This document shows positions 25,792-29,169 of a stretch of 29,169 nt of DNA, in pieces. The notes beneath the pieces were generated by a model, which searched no databases, was not told the DNA's origin, and saw only the letters and a program-made list of their open reading frames with translations. The position numbers were made by a program, and so were the translations under genes. Origin of the DNA: Flavobacterium psychrophilum (lineage in GTDB: Bacteria; Bacteroidota; Bacteroidia; Flavobacteriales; Flavobacteriaceae). Numbering within the stretch: position 1 is the stretch's first letter; every line of letters begins with the position of its first letter. Location: NCBI GenBank assembly GCA_022730285.1, contig DZCQ01000016.1:1-29169 (forward strand), in the 5' to 3' direction.

Positions 25792-26306
25792 TATTTTTTT
25801 ATGTATGAAGTTAGTTTGTTTACAAATTTTTCAATTTCTACTGGTGGTTGTCCGTGGTCAAACCCTTGACCTCTATAAGTTTCTCCGTTATAATTAATAC
25901 TTAAATTAGCATGTGGCGCGCCATCAAAAATTCTTTTTTCGGTAGGAGCCTTAAATGTTTCTAGTTTCTGAATATTTATTTCGTCCATTAATTTATTCAA
26001 ATCTTCTGTTTCTACGGCACTTAAATTTATAGTTTTAAGATTGTTAGTACTATCTCTGTTTTGGGTGTACAATATTTTATTTTCAGAATAAATTATTTTC
26101 AGAAAAAAACCTCTAGAAAGAGCTTCATATTCCGCAATTGGATTGTTGTTTTGTGTTTTAGCTTTTGCGTTTCTATTATCTTCTGGCATCACTAATTTAG
26201 TGCTTAAATTTTCGGTTGGTACAATTTTAGAAACCGTTGTGTCTTTTTTTTGCCCACATGTTTTTGTTAAAAATATCGTTAAAAATATAAATAAAAAGGT
26301 TTTCAT
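25791..26306 (-). CDS. Exported protein (possible lipoprotein) in the suf operon, function unknown
   Basis: The protein has 171 residues and starts with a short hydrophobic signal (MKTFLFIFLTIFLTKTC). The cysteine at residue 17 could be lipidated, but LTKTC is a poor lipobox, so lipoprotein status is uncertain. A low-complexity Lys/Asn linker follows (~20-55), then a compact domain with GFFLKIIYSENKILY near 66-80, a Leu/Glu-rich middle, and INYNGETYRGQGFDHG near 137-152. The pattern resembles small beta-rich domains such as DUF6438, but I am not sure. It is placed between sufS (24 bases) and sufE (1-base overlap), so it is made with cytoplasmic Fe-S machinery although it should leave the cytoplasm. 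No function is evident. Confidence 0.75.
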   Translation of the reverse strand: MKTFLFIFLTIFLTKTCGQKKDTTVSKIVPTENLSTKLVMPEDNRNAKAKTQNNNPIAEYEALSRGFFLKIIYSENKILYTQNRDSTNNLKTINLSAVETEDLNKLMDEINIQKLETFKAPTEKRIFDGAPHANLSINYNGETYRGQGFDHGQPPVEIEKFVNKLTSYIKK

Positions 26307-26330
26307 GATAGATTTTTTTGTTAATAAAAA

Positions 26331-27545
26331 TTATTCAAGCATTAATTTTGCTTTTTTAACTGCTAGTACTAATGCATCTACTTCCTCCATGGTGTTGTAA
26401 AACGCAAAACTTGCTCTTACAGTACCAGGAATGTTAAAAAATTGCATAATAGGTTGTGTACAATGATGTCCTGTTCGGACAGCTATTCCTAATTTGTCAA
26501 TTATTGTGCCAATGTCGTATGGGTGAATATTGTTTATATTAAAAGAAATGACGGCAGTTTTTTCCTTTGCTTGCCCAACTATTTTTAAACCTTCAATTTT
26601 TAGAAGTTCTTGTGTAGCATATTGTAACAATTTGTTTTCTTGTCTCTGAATTTCTTCAAAGCCTATATTGTTTAAATAATCTACTGCAATTCCCAGCACA
26701 ATTCCGTCAGCAATATTAGGAGTTCCTGCTTCAAATTTATGTGGTAAGTCGGCATAAGTGGTTTTTTCAAAAGTAACTTCCTTAATCATTTCTCCACCAC
26801 CCATATATGGTGGAAGTTTATACAACCACTCCTCTTTTCCGTACAAAATTCCTACACCAGTTGGCCCACACATTTTATGCCCGGAAAACACATAAAAGTC
26901 GCAGTTTAATTCCTGAACATCTGGTTTTAGGTGTGGTACAGCCTGTGCTCCATCTATTAACACAGCGGCTCCGTATTTATGAGCTACATTAATAATATAT
27001 TTTATAGGATTAATTGTGCCTAACGCATTAGAAATATGATTCACCGCCACAATTTTTGTTTTTTCAGATACTAATTTGTCAAATTCAGAGAGTATTAATT
27101 CTCCATTTTCATTCATCGGAATTACGACTAATTTTGCATTCGTTTTTTCACATAGCATTTGCCATGGCACGATATTGCTATGATGCTCCATTGCAGATAT
27201 TAAAACTTCATCGTTAGGTTTTAAGATAGAAGCAAATCCATTTGCAACAAGATTAATTCCTTGAGTGGTTCCTGATGTGAATATTATTTCATGAGTGTGT
27301 GTGGCATTTAGATGTTCTTTTATCTTTTTTCTAGATAATTCGTAAGCATCTGTGGCTTCTTGGCTTAGTGTGTGTACACCACGATGAATGTTTGCATTGG
27401 TTTGGTCGTAGTATTTGCTAATTGCATTAATTACCACACTTGGTGTTTGGGAGGTTGCTCCATTATCCAGATAGACTAGTGGTTTGCCGTGAATTTTTTT
27501 AGACAATATCGGAAAATCTGATCGTATTTTTTTTAGGTCTAGCAT
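26331..27545 (-). CDS. sufS: Cysteine desulfurase SufS
   Basis: SufS is a PLP-dependent enzyme that converts cysteine to alanine and forms a persulfide for SufE. The 404 residues agree with the family. The PLP lysine is K224 in SGHKMCGPTG, and the PLP-contacting H121 lies in AMEHHSN. The catalytic cysteine is C362 in RTGHHCTQPIM, matching the type II desulfurases that work with SufE. The gene is first in the minus-strand series with the exported protein, sufE, DUF59 and DUF2480, and points away from the CHAT gene by 269 bases. Confidence 0.98.
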   Translation of the reverse strand: MLDLKKIRSDFPILSKKIHGKPLVYLDNGATSQTPSVVINAISKYYDQTNANIHRGVHTLSQEATDAYELSRKKIKEHLNATHTHEIIFTSGTTQGINLVANGFASILKPNDEVLISAMEHHSNIVPWQMLCEKTNAKLVVIPMNENGELILSEFDKLVSEKTKIVAVNHISNALGTINPIKYIINVAHKYGAAVLIDGAQAVPHLKPDVQELNCDFYVFSGHKMCGPTGVGILYGKEEWLYKLPPYMGGGEMIKEVTFEKTTYADLPHKFEAGTPNIADGIVLGIAVDYLNNIGFEEIQRQENKLLQYATQELLKIEGLKIVGQAKEKTAVISFNINNIHPYDIGTIIDKLGIAVRTGHHCTQPIMQFFNIPGTVRASFAFYNTMEEVDALVLAVKKAKLMLE

Positions 27546-27571
27546 TTTTTATTTAAAATAATGTCCATCTA

Positions 27572-27604
27572 CAAAAGTAGTGAAAACAATTTTGTTATGT
27601 TCAA
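27572..27604 (-). promoter_or_regulatory. Probable promoter for the sufS operon
   Basis: On the minus strand TACTTTTG (27579-27572) matches TAnnTTTG, with TTG 22 bases upstream (27604-27602). The box is 26 bases before the sufS ATG. It lies within the palindrome CTACTTTTGTAG, which may be chance. Confidence 0.45.
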
Positions 27605-27649
27605 TTTTAGAAAAACTTTTCTTTTGAAAATTTCGTTTTACAAAACTAT

Positions 27650-27794
27650 TTATTCTTTTTTGAGTCTATTTGCTAATGGGAAAAATAGTGTTTTATGTTC
27701 AAAACACGATGCTGCTTTGAATATTGATTTTTCTACATTTATAGCCTCTTTGTTTTCTGTTTTTTTATTTTTTAAATATATCTAGTTCTTTCAT
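27650..27794 (-). pseudogene. Possible small broken ORF between the CHAT gene and sufS
   Basis: On the minus strand an ATG at 27794 starts MKELDIFKK and meets a TAA after nine codons. If one A is removed from the six-A run before that stop, the reading continues in a natural-looking frame to a TAA at 27650-27652, including EAINVEKSIFKAASCFEH. This could be a remnant gene with a one-base frameshift, a sequencing error or chance. I do not recognise the product. A 74-codon frame on the plus strand over the same bases looks no better. Confidence 0.2.
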
Positions 27795-27814
27795 TTACAA
27801 TAACGAATGCATTT

Positions 27815-29169
27815 TTACCACTCTTTTTTATGGAATTTTAAAAGGAAAAATAAATCAATTCCAATGAGAAAAATAAATACAATCAATAATTTATAATAAG
27901 ACACTTCATAGTTCTCCAAACCACCATAATAAACCATTGCACTCCAATAATACGGTGATTTTTTAGCATTTGAAATAGAATTATCATTAAGAAAATCTAA
28001 TTTCGCTTGTTGGTTAGATTCAAAATAAGAATTTCCACTTTCAATATTTTTATAAAATTTATCCATAAAAACGGAGGTTGTATAATCGTTTACCTTCCAT
28101 AACGAAAACAATATATTCTTAGCTCCAGCAAACTGAAAACCTCTTGCAACACTCATTGCACCTTCCGATTTATATAATTTTCCTAAACCTGTTTCACAAG
28201 CACTTAAAACCACTAAATTTGGATTAATGCTTAAATTATACAGCTCCGAATATAGTATTTCTTGATCATAAAAGTGTATTCTTGCGGGTTCATCAATAGT
28301 CCCAGACGAAGCGTGTGTAGAAAGATGAAGGATAGAAAAATGTCTAGCATTAGTCTTAAAATTTTGAAATGTAGCTTCATTTTTTTCTAAATATTTGCCT
28401 TCAAAATTTTCTTTTAGATTTTCTAATTCTTTTTTTGAAAACTCTAATTCTAAATTGGAATTTTCAAAAATTGGGAAAACGCCCAAAACAGTTTCTTTTT
28501 GATATTGAAACGGTTTTTCCTCTAAGTAAAATGAAACTGAATTATTATATCCAATTTTAAAATCATGGAGTAAATAATGCATTTTAGCAAAATTTGTGGT
28601 GGCACTTTTTTTTGTTATTAACGCTTCAAAAGGTAGAAAATTCAAAATTCCATCAGGAATAATTATTAGATTTTTATTGACTGACTTTTGTGGTAATTTC
28701 AAATATTTATAAACTTGATTACCTAAACTATTATAACCGCTAACATCATTTGATATTGAATTTCCATCACTAAAATAAGTAATAAATTTTCGAATCACAG
28801 AGCCCTTTTGGTTTGCATTCTCTAATTTTTGAAGTTTTATTTTACGATTTTGTAAAGTAAATGAATACATGTTTTGATTGCCCGAAAAATATGAAATTAG
28901 GGTTGCTTTGTCATTTTCTAATTTCTGAAATATTTTTTTTAAATTTAAATTCTCATCAAATGAAATCTCCTCCTTAGATTTGATAGATTTGAGCAAAAGC
29001 ATCCATTCGTTTTGTTTTTTTATAGCAAAATTTATTTTTGATATGTCTGCCAAATCTAGTTTTTCCTGCTCTTTTACAATTATATTATTCCAATTTTGTA
29101 GTTGTTCTACAATTTTTTTTTCTTCCTTAGAAATTGTTTTATTTTGACGAATATAATTTTTTAAAACAG
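27815..29169 (-). CDS. CHAT-domain protein, C-terminal part with terminal membrane anchor (partial)
   Basis: The frame stays open to base 29169, so the start is outside the window; about 450 residues are visible. The N-terminal visible part is helical and charged, consistent with the end of a TPR or coiled region. The C-terminal CHAT domain, a caspase-like cysteine protease fold, has IIIPDGILNFLPFEAL, the histidine in LHLSTHAS (codon 28313-28315) and the cysteine in LSACETG (codon 28196-28198), so the His/Cys dyad is intact. SLWKVNDY and SPYYWSAMVYYG are typical of its end. A hydrophobic segment of about 20 residues and a KFHKKEW tail then close the protein, so it is probably membrane anchored. 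TPR-CHAT proteins are common in Bacteroidota; substrate and role here are unknown. Confidence 0.9.
   Translation of the reverse strand, partial: VLKNYIRQNKTISKEEKKIVEQLQNWNNIIVKEQEKLDLADISKINFAIKKQNEWMLLLKSIKSKEEISFDENLNLKKIFQKLENDKATLISYFSGNQNMYSFTLQNRKIKLQKLENANQKGSVIRKFITYFSDGNSISNDVSGYNSLGNQVYKYLKLPQKSVNKNLIIIPDGILNFLPFEALITKKSATTNFAKMHYLLHDFKIGYNNSVSFYLEEKPFQYQKETVLGVFPIFENSNLELEFSKKELENLKENFEGKYLEKNEATFQNFKTNARHFSILHLSTHASSGTIDEPARIHFYDQEILYSELYNLSINPNLVVLSACETGLGKLYKSEGAMSVARGFQFAGAKNILFSLWKVNDYTTSVFMDKFYKNIESGNSYFESNQQAKLDFLNDNSISNAKKSPYYWSAMVYYGGLENYEVSYYKLLIVFIFLIGIDLFFLLKFHKKEW

Noticed and set aside
27561..27785. A 74-codon plus-strand frame between the CHAT gene and sufS
   Set aside because: It is rich in Phe, Ser and Leu from T-rich DNA, has no recognisable domain and overlaps the likely sufS promoter.

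Overview
The window is a strongly AT-rich chromosomal segment from a member of the Bacteroidota, most likely a Flavobacteriia species. Four things point there: a C-terminal type IX secretion (T9SS) sorting domain; repeated promoter boxes of the Bacteroidota form TAnnTTTG with no convincing Shine-Dalgarno sites; families largely confined to this phylum (DUF4270, DUF2480, a DnaE with a fused exonuclease); and lipoproteins with acidic residues right after the lipid-anchored cysteine. Most of it looks like core housekeeping DNA. I see no tRNA, rRNA, CRISPR array, insertion sequence or prophage gene.

Layout. 1-855: the C-terminal end of a secreted beta-propeller T9SS cargo protein. 954-5471: dnaE with an N-terminal proofreading domain. 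5581-11175, minus strand: a tightly packed set read panC, panD, a flippase-like membrane protein, a secreted esterase-fold protein, radA and a small secreted protein. 11284-15610, plus strand, divergent from panC: a glycogen-synthase-like half protein, a DUF4270 lipoprotein and glmS, closed by a terminator. 15884-20227: a TonB-dependent receptor and an SGNH-hydrolase lipoprotein, closed by a strong terminator. 20457-22299: atpD and atpC, closed by a terminator. 22424-24542: sufC and sufD. 24545-27545, minus strand and convergent: sufS, an exported protein of unknown function, sufE, a DUF59 protein and a DUF2480 protein. 27815-29169, minus strand: the C-terminal part of a CHAT-domain protein cut by the window edge.

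How the genes work together. The SUF genes form most of an iron-sulfur cluster assembly pathway: SufS removes sulfur from cysteine, SufE carries it, SufC and SufD form part of the scaffold ATPase complex, and the DUF59 protein belongs to a cluster-targeting or maturation family. The set is split between two convergent operons and sufB is missing from the window. panC and panD make pantothenate for coenzyme A. atpD and atpC encode the F1 beta and epsilon subunits, apart from the other ATP synthase genes. glmS makes glucosamine-6-phosphate for the cell envelope, and its two upstream partners probably act in envelope biology too, though their function is unknown.

The most interesting parts are the uncharacterised partners: the half glycogen synthase fused operonically to DUF4270 and glmS, the receptor and surface-hydrolase pair, an esterase-fold protein lacking its serine nucleophile directly joined to radA, and the exported protein embedded between sufS and sufE.
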